The notes: a model not told the origin generated them from the sequence alone. A stretch of DNA of 64,000 nt from Candidatus Foliamicus numerosus (GCA_028285945.1 JAPYNE010000014.1:98340-162339), one strand, 5' to 3'. Shown: positions 40,795 to 51,155, numbered from the stretch's first letter. Numbers and translations: made by a program.

Positions 40795-41341
40795 CGCCCG
40801 CGTTGCGCGAGGCGCGGCCATCCTGCGCGGCGGCGGGGTGATCGCCTACCCCAGCGAATCGGTGTACGGCCTCGGCTGCCTGCCGAGCGACGAGCAGGCG
40901 GTTGAACGCATTCTTGCGCTCAAGGGCCGGGAACGATCGCTGGGCGTTATTCTGATCGCGTCGGAATGGGCGCAATTCAACGGCTGGGCGGAGGAGCTGT
41001 CGGCGCTGCCAAAAAGCCGCGAACTGCTTGAAGGCCGCGGCGTGACCTGGATTGTTGGCGCCGCTCCCGGCGCGCCGGACTGGATCACCGGCGCGCGTGA
41101 GACCATCGCGGTGCGCCGCAGTTTGCATCCGCTGGCTTCCGCCCTGTGTCGAGCCACGGATTCGCCCTTGGTCTCGACCAGCTGCAATCCGCACGGCCTG
41201 CCGCCGGCGCGCACCGCGAAGGCGGCGCGGGAGTATTTCGGCAACCGGGTGGACTGGATACTGGAGGGGCAGTGCGGCCCCTTGAATAGGCCCACCGAAA
41301 TCCGCGACGCCGTTACCGGCGCAATCCTTCGGCCCGGATAA
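40751..41341 (+). CDS. tsaC: Threonylcarbamoyl-AMP synthase TsaC (YrdC family)
   Basis: Makes threonylcarbamoyl-adenylate for the t6A37 modification of ANN-decoding tRNAs. The short single-domain form (196 residues) carries ILRGGGVIAYPSESVYGLGC, RILALKGRERSLGVILI and PLVSTSCNPHGLPPART. The ATG at 40751 overlaps topA by 44 bases, so translation is coupled; the 3' end overlaps the convergent tag gene by 29 bases. The topA-tsaC-aroE order is common, here interrupted by tag and a small secreted peptide. Confidence 0.93.
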   Translation: MPLRNAPGNGPANPDARVARGAAILRGGGVIAYPSESVYGLGCLPSDEQAVERILALKGRERSLGVILIASEWAQFNGWAEELSALPKSRELLEGRGVTWIVGAAPGAPDWITGARETIAVRRSLHPLASALCRATDSPLVSTSCNPHGLPPARTAKAAREYFGNRVDWILEGQCGPLNRPTEIRDAVTGAILRPG

Positions 41342-41951
41342 TCGGCGCGCGCCCGCGAAACCGGCGTTTGACACTGTGCCAGGTCTCGCGGCATTCCGCA
41401 TGCCGGTAACAGCTCACCAAGTGGTCGTTGATCAGGCCGCAGGCCTGCATATGGGAATACATGATCGTGGAGCCCACAAACTTGAAGCCGCGGGCCTTGA
41501 GATCGGAAGACAGGCGATCCGATTCCGGCGAGGTGGCGGGAAGCTGATCCTGCCTGTCCCAACTGTTGACGATCGGCGCGCCGTCCACGAACTGCCAAAT
41601 GTAACGGGTAAATGATCCGTGCTCTTCCGCTACCCGCAGAAAAGCCGCAGCGTTGCCCACTGCGGCGCGGATTTTCAGGCGATTGCGGATGATGCCCGAA
41701 TCGCAGACCAAGGCCTCGATTTCCTTTTCTCCGTAGCTGGCCACAAGCTGCGGATCAAAACCGGCGAAGCCCCTTCGATAACCATCGCGCTTGTGCAGCA
41801 CGGTCCGCCACGACAAGCCCGCTTGGGCGGATTCAAGAACCAGAAACTCGAAATGAGTGGAGTCGTCGAGTGCCGGAACACCCCACTCTTGATCGTGGTA
41901 GGCCTGATAAGCGGCGCTTACCCCCAGCGACCAGGGACATCGGCTCATCAT
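41313..41951 (-). CDS. tag: DNA-3-methyladenine glycosylase I
   Basis: Excises 3-methyladenine from alkylated DNA. The zinc-binding residues of the family are present: Cys5 in MMSRCPWS, His in AYHDQEWGVPALDD, and the C-terminal HMQACGLINDHLVSCYRH. The helix-hairpin-helix part (FEFLVLESAQAGLSWRTVL) is intact. Length of 212 residues is slightly longer than usual. Stand-alone gene, convergent with tsaC. Confidence 0.93.
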   Translation of the reverse strand: MMSRCPWSLGVSAAYQAYHDQEWGVPALDDSTHFEFLVLESAQAGLSWRTVLHKRDGYRRGFAGFDPQLVASYGEKEIEALVCDSGIIRNRLKIRAAVGNAAAFLRVAEEHGSFTRYIWQFVDGAPIVNSWDRQDQLPATSPESDRLSSDLKARGFKFVGSTIMYSHMQACGLINDHLVSCYRHAECRETWHSVKRRFRGRAPIIRAEGLRR

Positions 41952-42106
41952 TCAGGGCCCCTGCGGCGGAGCGATTCGGATTAGGCAATGTTTGCGTAAA
42001 CCAAATTGCTTTGGCGCGAGAGAAAACGCGCAAAAACAGCAACCTTCAAACGATCCGGGCCAAGCCCGGAGGGTTGCAGGTTTTTACGAACCGGGCGGGG
42101 ACGAAA

Positions 42107-42136
42107 CAGCCGGCGAATGGAGTCATTCGCCGGCTG
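42107..42136. terminator. Hairpin downstream of the EGSCG peptide gene
   Basis: CAGCCGGCGAAT, loop GGAGTC, ATTCGCCGGCTG is a perfect 12-bp stem 35 bases after the peptide gene stop, between it and tag. No T-run follows on either strand. Confidence 0.45.
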
Positions 42137-42170
42137 CCGCCCTATGGAAAGCTACTGCGGTAGCAGCGAT

Positions 42171-42443
42171 CTAGCTTTCGTCGTCGTCGCCGCCGCAGCT
42201 GCCTTCGCCGCAACTGCCTTCGCCGCAACTGCCTTCATCGTCGCCGTCGCCGTCGTCGTCGCCGTCGTCGTCGCCGTCGTCATCGCCGCAGCTGCCTTCG
42301 TCGTCGTCGCCGTGCCCGTCGAGCACTGTCGGAGCCGCTGCGCCCGCATCAAAGGTGCTGGCCGCAGTTGCGGTTCCGGCAGCGCCGGCCGCCAAGGCAG
42401 CGCTAAGGGCAAGAGCGAGAAGTTTGCGTTCAGGACTGGTCAT
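42171..42443 (-). CDS. Small secreted Asp-rich EGSCG-repeat peptide, HvfA/bufferin-like
   Basis: A 90-residue protein: signal peptide (RKLLALALSAALAAGAAGTA), a short spacer, then a tail made only of Asp/Gly and four EGSCG units (residues 49-53, 70-74, 75-79, 80-84), the last three adjacent. This resembles HvfA/bufferin copper-sequestering precursors, whose EGKCG cysteines are modified by MNIO (DUF692) enzymes. No MNIO or DUF2063 partner is adjacent, so modification is uncertain and would need an enzyme encoded elsewhere. The ATG at 42443 is chosen from the signal peptide. Divergent from aroE. Confidence 0.65.
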   Translation of the reverse strand: MTSPERKLLALALSAALAAGAAGTATAASTFDAGAAAPTVLDGHGDDDEGSCGDDDGDDDGDDDGDGDDEGSCGEGSCGEGSCGGDDDES

Positions 42444-42654
42444 AAAATGCCTCCAGTTTGTTTCTGTTCCCCTCCGCAGAGGGCGTTTATGGCTGATGTC
42501 GCGAACAAGCCGCAATCAGCTTCGCCGGGAATTTTTCTCTCCCGCCGCCGAAGTCTAGCACAAGGTTGCTTCGCGCTCGCCTGATCCGCCTAAAGGCTGC
42601 CGGAAGGAATCCTGCTGTAGGCTAGCGTCGGGCAAGCACCATATCCAGGAAAAC

Positions 42655-43458
42655 ATGGCGGCACTCTACTGCGTAATGGGACATCCGATCGAGCACAGCC
42701 GTTCGCCGGACATTCATCGCCGCTTTGCCGCGCAATTCAGCATTGCGCTTAAGTACCGGCGTATCGATGTCCAACCGGGATCACTGCCGAGCATGGTGAG
42801 GCGCTTTGCCGAAGATGGCGGGCTCGGATGCAATATCACCGTGCCGCTCAAGGAGGAGGCTGCGGCATTGAGCGATTCCCTCGGTTGCGGGGCCCGCCAG
42901 GCCGGGGCAGCCAATACCTTAAGCTTCGGCGATGACGGCCGTATTCGTGGCGACAATACAGACGGCCCCGGACTGCTCCGCCATCTGCGAGGCAATCTCG
43001 GCCTTGAACTGGAAAATGCATCGATACTGATGATCGGAGCGGGAGGCGCCGCACGCGGCATTATTCCCGCGCTGATGGGAGCGAACATTGCCAAGATCAC
43101 GCTCGTCAACCGCACTAGGGAGCGCGCGCTGGACCTGGCGCGCCGCTTTGCTCCGCTCGGCACCATAAAGGCAGGCGATCCAGAGGCGGAAACCCCGCCG
43201 ACGGCCGACTTGGTCATCAATGCCAGCTCAGCGGGGCTGGCGGGCCAACCCCCCAAGCTGCCCCAGTCCTTGGCCCAAGGCGCGCATTGCATTGATCTGG
43301 CTTACGGAAAGGCGGCCGACGCCTTCATTTCCTGGGCGCGCCAAGGAGGAGCGCGTTCGGCGCATGACGGCTGGGGCATGCTGGTGGAGCAAGCCGCGGA
43401 GAGCTTCGCCATCTGGCACGACCGGCGTCCTGACACCCGCAAGCTGCTGAACCCGTAA
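42655..43458 (+). CDS. aroE: Shikimate dehydrogenase
   Basis: Reduces 3-dehydroshikimate to shikimate with NADPH in aromatic amino-acid synthesis. Substrate motif GHPIEHSRSPDIHRRFA, catalytic-site lysine in NITVPLKEEA, GAANTLSF and RGDNTDGPG, and the NADP-binding GAGGAARGIIPAL followed by LVNRTRERA are all intact. 267 residues. The ATG at 42655 directly fits the family N-terminus (MAALYCVMGHPIEHSRSP). Confidence 0.96.
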   Translation: MAALYCVMGHPIEHSRSPDIHRRFAAQFSIALKYRRIDVQPGSLPSMVRRFAEDGGLGCNITVPLKEEAAALSDSLGCGARQAGAANTLSFGDDGRIRGDNTDGPGLLRHLRGNLGLELENASILMIGAGGAARGIIPALMGANIAKITLVNRTRERALDLARRFAPLGTIKAGDPEAETPPTADLVINASSAGLAGQPPKLPQSLAQGAHCIDLAYGKAADAFISWARQGGARSAHDGWGMLVEQAAESFAIWHDRRPDTRKLLNP

Positions 43459-43516
43459 CGAAGCGGAGGGTCTCGCGCCCTGGGAAGGCAGCAAGCGGCT
43501 TGGCGCAATAGGCGGG

Positions 43517-44860
43517 CTAGCGCATCGTGACGAGTTCCTCAGAGGCGGTAGGGTGAATGGCCACGGTGTCGTCGAGATCCGCCTTGCGGGCGCCCATCCT
43601 TACCGCCACCGCAAAGCCCTGAAGCATTTCATCCACTCCGGGGCCCGCCAGATGGCACCCCGCTACTCGCTCCTCCTCGCCCACTGTAACCAGCTTCATG
43701 CGCGCTCTGGGTTTGTGCGAAGCGATGCCGTAGTACAGCGGCACGAACTCGCTGCGGTAGCAGCGGACCGAATCGCCGTGGGCGGCGCGCGCTTCCTCTT
43801 CGCTGAGGCCGACCGAACCCAGCGGCGGATGCGCGAATATCACGGTGGGTATGTTTTTATAGTCCATTTTGCGCTGGGCCATTCCGCCGAATTGCCGGTC
43901 CGCCCAGCGTCGGCCCGCCGCTATCGCCACCGGCGTGAGTTCGTGATGTCCGGTCACGTCGCCCAGCGCGAACACGCCCGGCGCCGTGGTCTCCTGCCAC
44001 TCGTCCACTTCGATAGCGCCGCGCGCGCCGCAGGACACGCCCGCCGCCCCGAGATTAAGGCCGCGCGCCAGAGGCCGCCTGCCAACGGCCCACAGGAGCG
44101 CATCGAAAGGCCCGGTGCGCGCGCCCGAGGAGGCAGCCAGGCGCAGTCCGCCCGGGTCCTGATCGACCGCCGACGGCACAAAGTCCGTCACGATGCGAAC
44201 GCCGGCATCGGCCAGCCCGTCGAGGCAGGCCTTCTGGAGCAGCTCGTCAAAGCTTCGCAGAACCGACGCGCGGCGCAGGTGCAGCGTCACCTCCGAGCCC
44301 AGTCCCCGCAAAATCCCGGCCAGTTCCACGGCGATGTAGCCGGCGCCCACAACCGCTGCCCGGCGCGGGAGGCGAGCCAGCTCGAAGAAGCCGTCGGATG
44401 TGTCCCCGAGGCCGGCCCCGGGGATTTCCGGCACAACAGGCGCGCCGCCCGTCGCGATCAGAATGCGCGGAGCAATGTGCTCCTCGCCGTTAACGACGAT
44501 CGCGCGAGGGCCCGAAAAGGCCCCGTGTCCTGCAACGAATTCCACGCCCCGGCGCTTGAGATTTTCGGCGTAGATCCCGTTTAGGCGGCGGATATAGCGC
44601 TCCCGGCGTTGCACCAGTTTGGCCCAGTCATGGCCTTCAAGCGAGAGCCGAAACCCGTATTCGCGCGAGTCGGCCAATTGGCGCGCCAGTTCCGCAGCGT
44701 GCCACATGATTTTCTTCGGCACGCAGCCGCGGTTCACGCAGGTGCCTCCCAAACGGTCGGACTCGATCAGCGCCACGCGCGCCCCGTGCTCGGCCGCCCG
44801 CTGCGCCGCCGCCAGGCCGCCGCTGCCGCCGCCCACCACCAGCAAGTCAAACTCCCGCAT
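43517..44860 (-). CDS. gor: Glutathione-disulfide reductase
   Basis: NADPH-dependent flavoenzyme keeping glutathione reduced. FAD-binding FDLLVVGGGSGGLAAAQRAA, redox-active GGTCVNRGCVPKK (CxxxxC), NADP-binding VVGAGYIAVELAGILRGLGS, second FAD motif GVFALGDVTG and C-terminal catalytic AIHPTASEEL are present. The start at 44860 (MREFDLLVV) is set by homology and gives 447 residues; ATG 44896 is an alternative. Divergent from the FAH-family gene. Confidence 0.93.
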   Translation of the reverse strand: MREFDLLVVGGGSGGLAAAQRAAEHGARVALIESDRLGGTCVNRGCVPKKIMWHAAELARQLADSREYGFRLSLEGHDWAKLVQRRERYIRRLNGIYAENLKRRGVEFVAGHGAFSGPRAIVVNGEEHIAPRILIATGGAPVVPEIPGAGLGDTSDGFFELARLPRRAAVVGAGYIAVELAGILRGLGSEVTLHLRRASVLRSFDELLQKACLDGLADAGVRIVTDFVPSAVDQDPGGLRLAASSGARTGPFDALLWAVGRRPLARGLNLGAAGVSCGARGAIEVDEWQETTAPGVFALGDVTGHHELTPVAIAAGRRWADRQFGGMAQRKMDYKNIPTVIFAHPPLGSVGLSEEEARAAHGDSVRCYRSEFVPLYYGIASHKPRARMKLVTVGEEERVAGCHLAGPGVDEMLQGFAVAVRMGARKADLDDTVAIHPTASEELVTMR

Positions 44861-45020
44861 CTCCGAGAGGATAACGCCTTGCGCCCTCGCGTTCATCTCT
44901 GCGGACCGACTGCTAAGCGCGGAGCGCTCAACTTGACCGCGAATGCAAAATTGGCCAAAGTGCGGATTCGTGGCGCCGGGCGCAAACATGCGCCAATAGC
45001 AAGCAAGGGGCGCTTCGCGA

Positions 45021-45713
45021 ATGACGGAATTATTTGACTATTATCGGCCCAGCCTCGCGGTTCGGGGAATCCAACGGCGCTTTCCTGCGCGCCGCGTGTT
45101 TTGCGTGGGCTGGAATTACCTCGACCACATTAAGGAAATGGACCGCAAGCTGGTCCCGCAGCCTCCGGTTTTCATGAAGCCGGCGGATGCGCTGCTGCCG
45201 GACGGCGGCGAGATTCCCTTCCCCGCCCAAACAAGGAACCTGCATCACGAGGTGGAACTGGTGGTGGCCCTGCAAGGCGGCGGCCTCAACATAAAGGCGG
45301 AGGAGGCGCTGGGCCATGTGTACGGCTACGGCGTAGGCATCGACCTGACGCGCCGTGACCTGCAGGAAAAAGCAAGAAAGGGAGGGGAGCCTTGGGAAAC
45401 CAGCAAGAGCTTCGACTATTCCGCGCCGGTCAGCACATTGCGCAGAGCGTCCGGCACCGGGCATCCGGCCAAGGGACGCATCTGGCTGGCGGTGAATGGC
45501 GAGGTCAGGCAGGAAGCGGACCTCGAAAACATGATTCGAAAGCCCGGCGAACTGATCGCGCAACTTTCCCTTTTTTTCGAGCTGAAGCCGGGCGATGTCA
45601 TCTTTACCGGAACGCCGGCCGGCGTGGGTCCGGTCAAGCCGGGCGACCATGTCACCGCCGGCGTGGAACGGGTGGGCGAAGTGCATATCAAGGTTGGCCG
45701 GCCGCGTTCCTGA
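45021..45713 (+). CDS. Fumarylacetoacetate hydrolase family protein
   Basis: A 230-residue FAH-fold enzyme. The metal-binding glutamates and aspartate sit in TRNLHHEVELVVALQGGG and YGYGVGIDLTRRDLQEK; FVGW-like entry VFCVGWNYLDHIKEMD and the C-terminal GDVIFTGTPAGVGPVKPGD are typical. Members include acylpyruvate hydrolases and oxaloacetate decarboxylases (human FAHD1 type); closest in layout to the FAHD1 group, but the substrate is not determinable. Followed closely by the xth remnant. Confidence 0.87.
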   Translation: MTELFDYYRPSLAVRGIQRRFPARRVFCVGWNYLDHIKEMDRKLVPQPPVFMKPADALLPDGGEIPFPAQTRNLHHEVELVVALQGGGLNIKAEEALGHVYGYGVGIDLTRRDLQEKARKGGEPWETSKSFDYSAPVSTLRRASGTGHPAKGRIWLAVNGEVRQEADLENMIRKPGELIAQLSLFFELKPGDVIFTGTPAGVGPVKPGDHVTAGVERVGEVHIKVGRPRS

Positions 45714-45726
45714 TTCCTCAGCAGCC

Positions 45727-46246
45727 ATGATCGTCGCCAGCTGGAATGTGAATTCCATCCGGGTTCGCAAGGACCAGGTGGCGGACTGGCTCGAAACTCA
45801 AGCGCCCGACGTTCTGGGGCTGCAAGAGCTGAAATGCCGCGACGAGGATTTTCCGGCGCAGGATTTTCAGGAACGGGGCTATTTCTGCCTGGCGCATGGC
45901 CAGTCCAGCTACAACGGCGTGGCCTTGCTAACCCGGCGCCCGGTCTCTGATGCCGTGCGCGGCATTCCCGGGCTGGACGACCCTCAGGCGCGGGCCATTG
46001 CGGCGACGGCGGGCGACACGCGCGTGATCAACCTCTACGTGCCCAACGGCAAGGAAGTGGGCCACGACCACTATCATTACAAACTGCGCTGGCTGGCGGC
46101 GCTGGCCGAGTGGCTGCGCGGCGAAGCGCCTCATCCTGCTGTCAGCCGAGTTGGCGGCGGAGTGCCGCGCCTCTCAAATCGACACGGCGCCGCGAAAACT
46201 CGAACGCCCCTCCGATCACGCCCCCGTCCTCGCCCGACTTGCCTGA
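45727..46246 (+). pseudogene. Exonuclease III (xth) with a large internal deletion
   Basis: From ATG 45727 the first 135 residues are normal ExoIII: SWNVNSIRVRKDQVADWLE, LQELKCRDEDFP (catalytic Glu), GVALLTRRPV, VINLYVPNGKEVG, YKLRWLAALAEWLRG. The next segment, which should hold the catalytic Asp/Asn of GDFN, is missing. In another frame the sequence resumes as LSAELAAECRASQIDTAPRK and LERPSDHAPVLARLA, the true C-terminus, ending at TGA 46244-46246. About 80 codons are deleted with a frame change, so the enzyme is dead. Confidence 0.75.
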
Positions 46247-46250
46247 CGGG

Positions 46251-46413
46251 CTAGGACCAGTCCACGGTAACGGACTGGGCGAGATTGCGGGGGCGCCACG
46301 TTGTTGCCCCTGCGCACGGCAACGTGACAGGCCAGCAGTTGCAAGGGAACCGCGTAGAGCACGGGGGCCTGGAGATCGGTTGGCGGCGCGGACAGCCTAA
46401 GCTTGGCGGTGTC
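46251..46413 (-). pseudogene. C-terminal remnant of glmS
   Basis: Directly after the glmU stop, the minus strand encodes LQAPVLYAVPLQLLACHVAV then RRGNNV, the end of glucosamine-6-phosphate synthase. One extra base in the G5 run at 46289-46293 breaks the frame; without it the sequence continues APRNLAQSVTVDWS to a stop at 46251. Only about 50 of some 610 codons remain, so nearly all of glmS has been deleted from its usual place behind glmU. Confidence 0.75.
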
Positions 46414-47761
46414 AGCGTTTTTTCAGCGGCAGCGTCTTCTGCCGCGAGCGGGCCACGGTCAGCTGATCGGCCGGCGCCGACCGGGTGATGGTGGATCCCG
46501 CGCCAATGACCGCTCCCGCGCCCACTTCAACCGGCGCAACCAACTCCACACCCGAACCGACAAACGCGCCGTCGCCGATCACGGTGCGGTGCTTTGCGCG
46601 GCCGTCGTAATTGCAGGTGATCACGCCGGCGCCTATGTTGACGTTCCTGCCGACTTGGGAATCGCCCACATAGCTGAGGTGCGAGGCCTTGGCGCCCCCG
46701 CCCAGCTCGCTGTTCTTGACTTCCACGAAGTTGCCCACGCGGGATTCCGCGCCCAACTGCGCGCGGGGTCGAACACGGGCGAAGGGCCCCACCCGGGCAC
46801 CCGCTCCGATATCGGCGCCGTCCACCACGCAGTGCGCCTCGATCCGCGCGCCGGCATCCAAGCTGGAATTGGAAACCACGCTGTAAGGGCCGATGCTCGA
46901 CCCCTCGCCCAACCGCACCTGCCCTTCGAGCACCACGCCCACATCGAGCGAAACGTCCCTGTCCACGCTCACCTCGCCGCGAATTTCGATGCGTTGCGGA
47001 TCGGCAATGCGAACCCCCTGCTCCATGAGCGCCTCGGCGCGGCGGCGGCGCAGCACCCGCCAGGCATCGGCCAGTTGCGACGGACTGTTCACCCCCATCG
47101 CTTCGGCGGCGGACCGCGCGCGGACCGCGCCCACCGGAAGGCCCTCGGCGAGCGCAATGTCCACGGCATGGGTGATGTATATCTCCTGTTTCAGGCCCGC
47201 CGGCTTCAGCGACCGGCAGGCGCCAGCAAGCCATTTCGCGGGCGCCGCCATGGGGCCTACGTTGATCTCGCGGATGCGGCGCTGCTCGGGCGTGGCGTCG
47301 GCATGCTCCACGATGCCCGCCACGGAGCCATCGGATTGCCTCACGATGCGCCCATAGCCCGAGGGATCATCAACTTCCGCGGTCAACAACATCACGCCAT
47401 CGCGGCCCGCTGCAAGCCGCTCAAGCGTTTCGTGGCGGACCAGGGGCACATCGCCGTACAAGACCAGCACGCGCGATCCGGGATCAACCTTGGGCAGCGC
47501 CTGGATCACCGCATGCCCCGAGCCTAGTTGCTCCGCCTGAACCACCCATTCGATGCCGGCATCGGGAAAGGCGGCGCGCAGCGACTCGGCGCCATGTCCG
47601 CAAACCACCACCACGCGCCCGGCTTTGAGGCGGCGGGCGCCGTCGAGCACATGCGCTAGCAGCGGCTTGCCGCCGAGCCTATGCAAGGGCTTGGGCAGCG
47701 CCGAGCGCATCCGGGTGCCCTTGCCGGCAGCGAGAACCACAACGTTCAGCGCATCGCTCAT
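46412..47761 (-). CDS. glmU: Bifunctional UDP-N-acetylglucosamine pyrophosphorylase / glucosamine-1-phosphate acetyltransferase
   Basis: Makes UDP-GlcNAc for peptidoglycan and LPS. The N-terminal uridyltransferase shows VVVLAAGKGTRMRSALPKPL, AEQLGSGHAVIQALP and LYGDVPLV; the C-terminal left-handed beta-helix acetyltransferase shows EVSVDRDVSLDVG, HLSYVGDSQVGRNVNIGAG and TCNYDGRAKHRT. 449 residues from ATG 47761 (MSDALNVVVLAAGKG). It is intact, unlike glmS behind it. Confidence 0.96.
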   Translation of the reverse strand: MSDALNVVVLAAGKGTRMRSALPKPLHRLGGKPLLAHVLDGARRLKAGRVVVVCGHGAESLRAAFPDAGIEWVVQAEQLGSGHAVIQALPKVDPGSRVLVLYGDVPLVRHETLERLAAGRDGVMLLTAEVDDPSGYGRIVRQSDGSVAGIVEHADATPEQRRIREINVGPMAAPAKWLAGACRSLKPAGLKQEIYITHAVDIALAEGLPVGAVRARSAAEAMGVNSPSQLADAWRVLRRRRAEALMEQGVRIADPQRIEIRGEVSVDRDVSLDVGVVLEGQVRLGEGSSIGPYSVVSNSSLDAGARIEAHCVVDGADIGAGARVGPFARVRPRAQLGAESRVGNFVEVKNSELGGGAKASHLSYVGDSQVGRNVNIGAGVITCNYDGRAKHRTVIGDGAFVGSGVELVAPVEVGAGAVIGAGSTITRSAPADQLTVARSRQKTLPLKKR

Positions 47762-48181
47762 CAGGTGGACCCTTGGGCCATGGGCGGGCAGCCGGCCCAC
47801 GACCGGGCGCGCTCCAATTGCGCCGCTAAGCCAACGGCATCATACTTCTCGTATTCGGGAAAGATGCTCACAATCCGAAAACCAAATGAAGGCAGATTCT
47901 AGCCTGCGAAAGGCTGCGCGTGCTTGTTCGGGCCAACCAGCAGTATCCACATTTTCTGTGGAAAAACCTGTGGGGAAATGAGCGGAGCGACCCTGAAACG
48001 CGCACGGTTGTCCCATTTCATTAGCTTTGGTGAAAAATCCACCCAAAAATAAAATCCTTTTTATATCAATTATTTATAGTTCATTTGCTAGGCTTGTCCT
48101 GAATTTTTCCCGGTAACCCCCTGTCAGCAGGAAAAGCGCGGACCGCGCTGTGCATACCACAACCGCGAAGGCGGCGCCCGC
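47762..48181. other. Intergenic region between atpC and glmU, AT-rich core
   Basis: No coding sequence is evident. The stretch 48000-48115 is clearly AT-rich compared with its surroundings and probably holds the glmU promoter on the minus strand, but I cannot place convincing -35 and -10 boxes. CTGTGGAAAAACCTGTGGGG at 47957-47976 is a pair of TGTGGAAAA/CTGTGGGG repeats of unknown role. No atpC terminator hairpin was recognised. Confidence 0.4.
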
Positions 48182-48598
48182 CTAGTCGGTTCCGCGCAGT
48201 TTCTTAAGCGCCCGATGGCGCGCCGACGCCTCGGCGAGATCGCGCTGGGCCCTCTCGATATCCGTTTTTTCCGTGGCGCCAGCCAGTGCCTCCTCCGCCT
48301 TTTTTCGCGCATCCTCGGCGGCGTCCATGTCGAGCTGGTCCGGCCTGAGCGCCGCGTCGGCAAGCACCATGACGGCGCTCGGCTGAATCTCCAAAAGCCC
48401 TCCGGTCACATAGAACAGCTGCTCGTCCCCGCCTTCGCGTTGCACCCGCACCGGGCCGGGGCGCAGTTCCGTGAGCAGCGGCGCGTGCCGGGGCGCGATG
48501 CCCACATCGCCCTGCGAGGCGGGCGCGATCACGAAATCCGCCTCGCCGGAGAAGATCGCGCCCTCGGCGCTAACGATGTCCAAGTGAATAGAGGCCAT
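48182..48598 (-). CDS. atpC: F1 ATP synthase epsilon subunit
   Basis: Rotor-stalk subunit of F1. The N-terminal beta-sandwich begins HLDIVSAEGAIFSGEADFVI, with GDVGIAPRHAPLLTELRPG; the C-terminal two-helix domain (AAEDARKKAEEALAGATEKT) is the inhibitory hairpin. 138 residues from ATG 48598. Last gene of the atp operon, 2 bases after atpD. Confidence 0.95.
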   Translation of the reverse strand: MASIHLDIVSAEGAIFSGEADFVIAPASQGDVGIAPRHAPLLTELRPGPVRVQREGGDEQLFYVTGGLLEIQPSAVMVLADAALRPDQLDMDAAEDARKKAEEALAGATEKTDIERAQRDLAEASARHRALKKLRGTD

Positions 48599-48600
48599 AA

Positions 48601-50010
<1,410 letters not shown>

Positions 50011-50074
50011 TCATTGGGCCAAGCCATACGTCATAAGTCATAAGCGACCGAGCCCATTAAGCATTGGCTGGCAC

Positions 50075-50205
50075 GCTGCATGTCCTGCCAGGCCCTTCCG
50101 GGAGACGCACAAGCCATCCATGGAGCTTGGTTCCGCTCTGCGCGCCAAGCCATTGGCGCGCAGTGGCTCCACATACTCCCGGAAGGGCCTGGCAGGACAT
50201 GCAGC
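50075..50205 (+). repeat. Palindromic repeat, copy D (long core), in the atpG-atpD gap
   Basis: Arms of 30 bases, 50075-50104 and 50176-50205, are perfectly complementary (inner end CCCTTCCGGGAG / CTCCCGGAAGGG). The 71-base core starts ACGCACAAGCCATCCATGGA and contains an inner 10-bp stem TGCGCGCCAA/TTGGCGCGCA, longer than in other copies. After it, 50206-50290 holds two diverged copies of an AGCGAARARCGRTAGTT unit. Confidence 0.9.
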
Positions 50206-50294
50206 GAAGAACGGTAGTTGCTGCATGCAACGCCGGAGAGGGCTGGCGGAACAATCAGCGAAAAGCGATAGTTTTTGCATACGGCAGGCGGGGG

Positions 50295-51155
50295 TCATAC
50301 GGCCTCCGCTCCGGCGATGATTTCCGCGATCTCGGCGGTGATCGCCGCTTGGCGGGCCTTGTTGTATTGCAATTGAAGCGAGTCGATCAGCTTGCCGGCA
50401 TTATCGGTGGCCGATTTCATCGCCACCATCTTGGCCGCCATCTCGCAGGCCACGTTCTCCATCGCGGCGCGGAACACCTGCGTTTCGATATAGCGCTCCA
50501 GCACGCCGTCGAGCAGCTCCCCGGCCGAAGGCTCGTAGATATAGTCCCAGTGCGCGGCCAGCTGGTCGTCCTTTTCCAGCGCCACTGGCAGCAACTGCTG
50601 GATGACCGGCTGCTGGCGCATGGTGTTGGCGAACAGGTTGCGGGCCAGGTACACCCGATCGACTTGCTCCTCGCGGTAGGCCTTGAGCAGCACGCGCACG
50701 GCGCTGACCAGGTCCACTACATGCGGCGTTTCGCCTAAGTGGCTGGCCACTCCGGTGATGTTCACGTCGAGATTGCGGAAAAACTGCACGGCCTTGGCAC
50801 CGATCAGCACCACTTGGGCGGACACGCCGGCATCCGCTTGGCGCTTAAGCTCGCCGAGGAAATGCCGGAACAGATTAACGTTGAGGCCTCCGCACAGGCC
50901 CCGGTCGGTGGAAATGAGGATGTAGCCGGCCGATTTTTCCTCGCGCTCGGCCAGATACGGCGGGGTGTAGTCCGGCCGCGCATGGTAGAGATGGCTGGCG
51001 ATTTTGCTGATGCCGTCCGCGTAGGGCCGGGCGGCGTTCATCCGCTGCTGGGTGCGGCGTATTTTGCTGGCGGCGACCATTTCCATGGCACGCGTGATCT
51101 TCTGCGTGTTCTTCACGCTGCCGATCTTGCTGCGGATTTCCTTCGCGCCGGGCAT
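50295..51155 (-). CDS. atpG: F1 ATP synthase gamma subunit
   Basis: Central rotor shaft of F1. N-terminal helix EIRSKIGSVKNTQKITRAME and C-terminal helix LQLYNKARQAAITAEIAEII-like region (LIDSLQLQYNKARQAAITAE) are the conserved coiled coil; the Rossmann part has LISTDRGLCGGLNVNLFR. 286 residues. Both flanking gaps in the operon carry palindromic repeats. Confidence 0.96.
   Translation of the reverse strand: MPGAKEIRSKIGSVKNTQKITRAMEMVAASKIRRTQQRMNAARPYADGISKIASHLYHARPDYTPPYLAEREEKSAGYILISTDRGLCGGLNVNLFRHFLGELKRQADAGVSAQVVLIGAKAVQFFRNLDVNITGVASHLGETPHVVDLVSAVRVLLKAYREEQVDRVYLARNLFANTMRQQPVIQQLLPVALEKDDQLAAHWDYIYEPSAGELLDGVLERYIETQVFRAAMENVACEMAAKMVAMKSATDNAGKLIDSLQLQYNKARQAAITAEIAEIIAGAEAV

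Noticed and set aside
42171-42443. EGSCG peptide as a meaningless low-complexity frame
   Set aside because: A good signal peptide, an in-frame stop just after the repeats and identical EGSCG units with conserved cysteines argue for a real gene.
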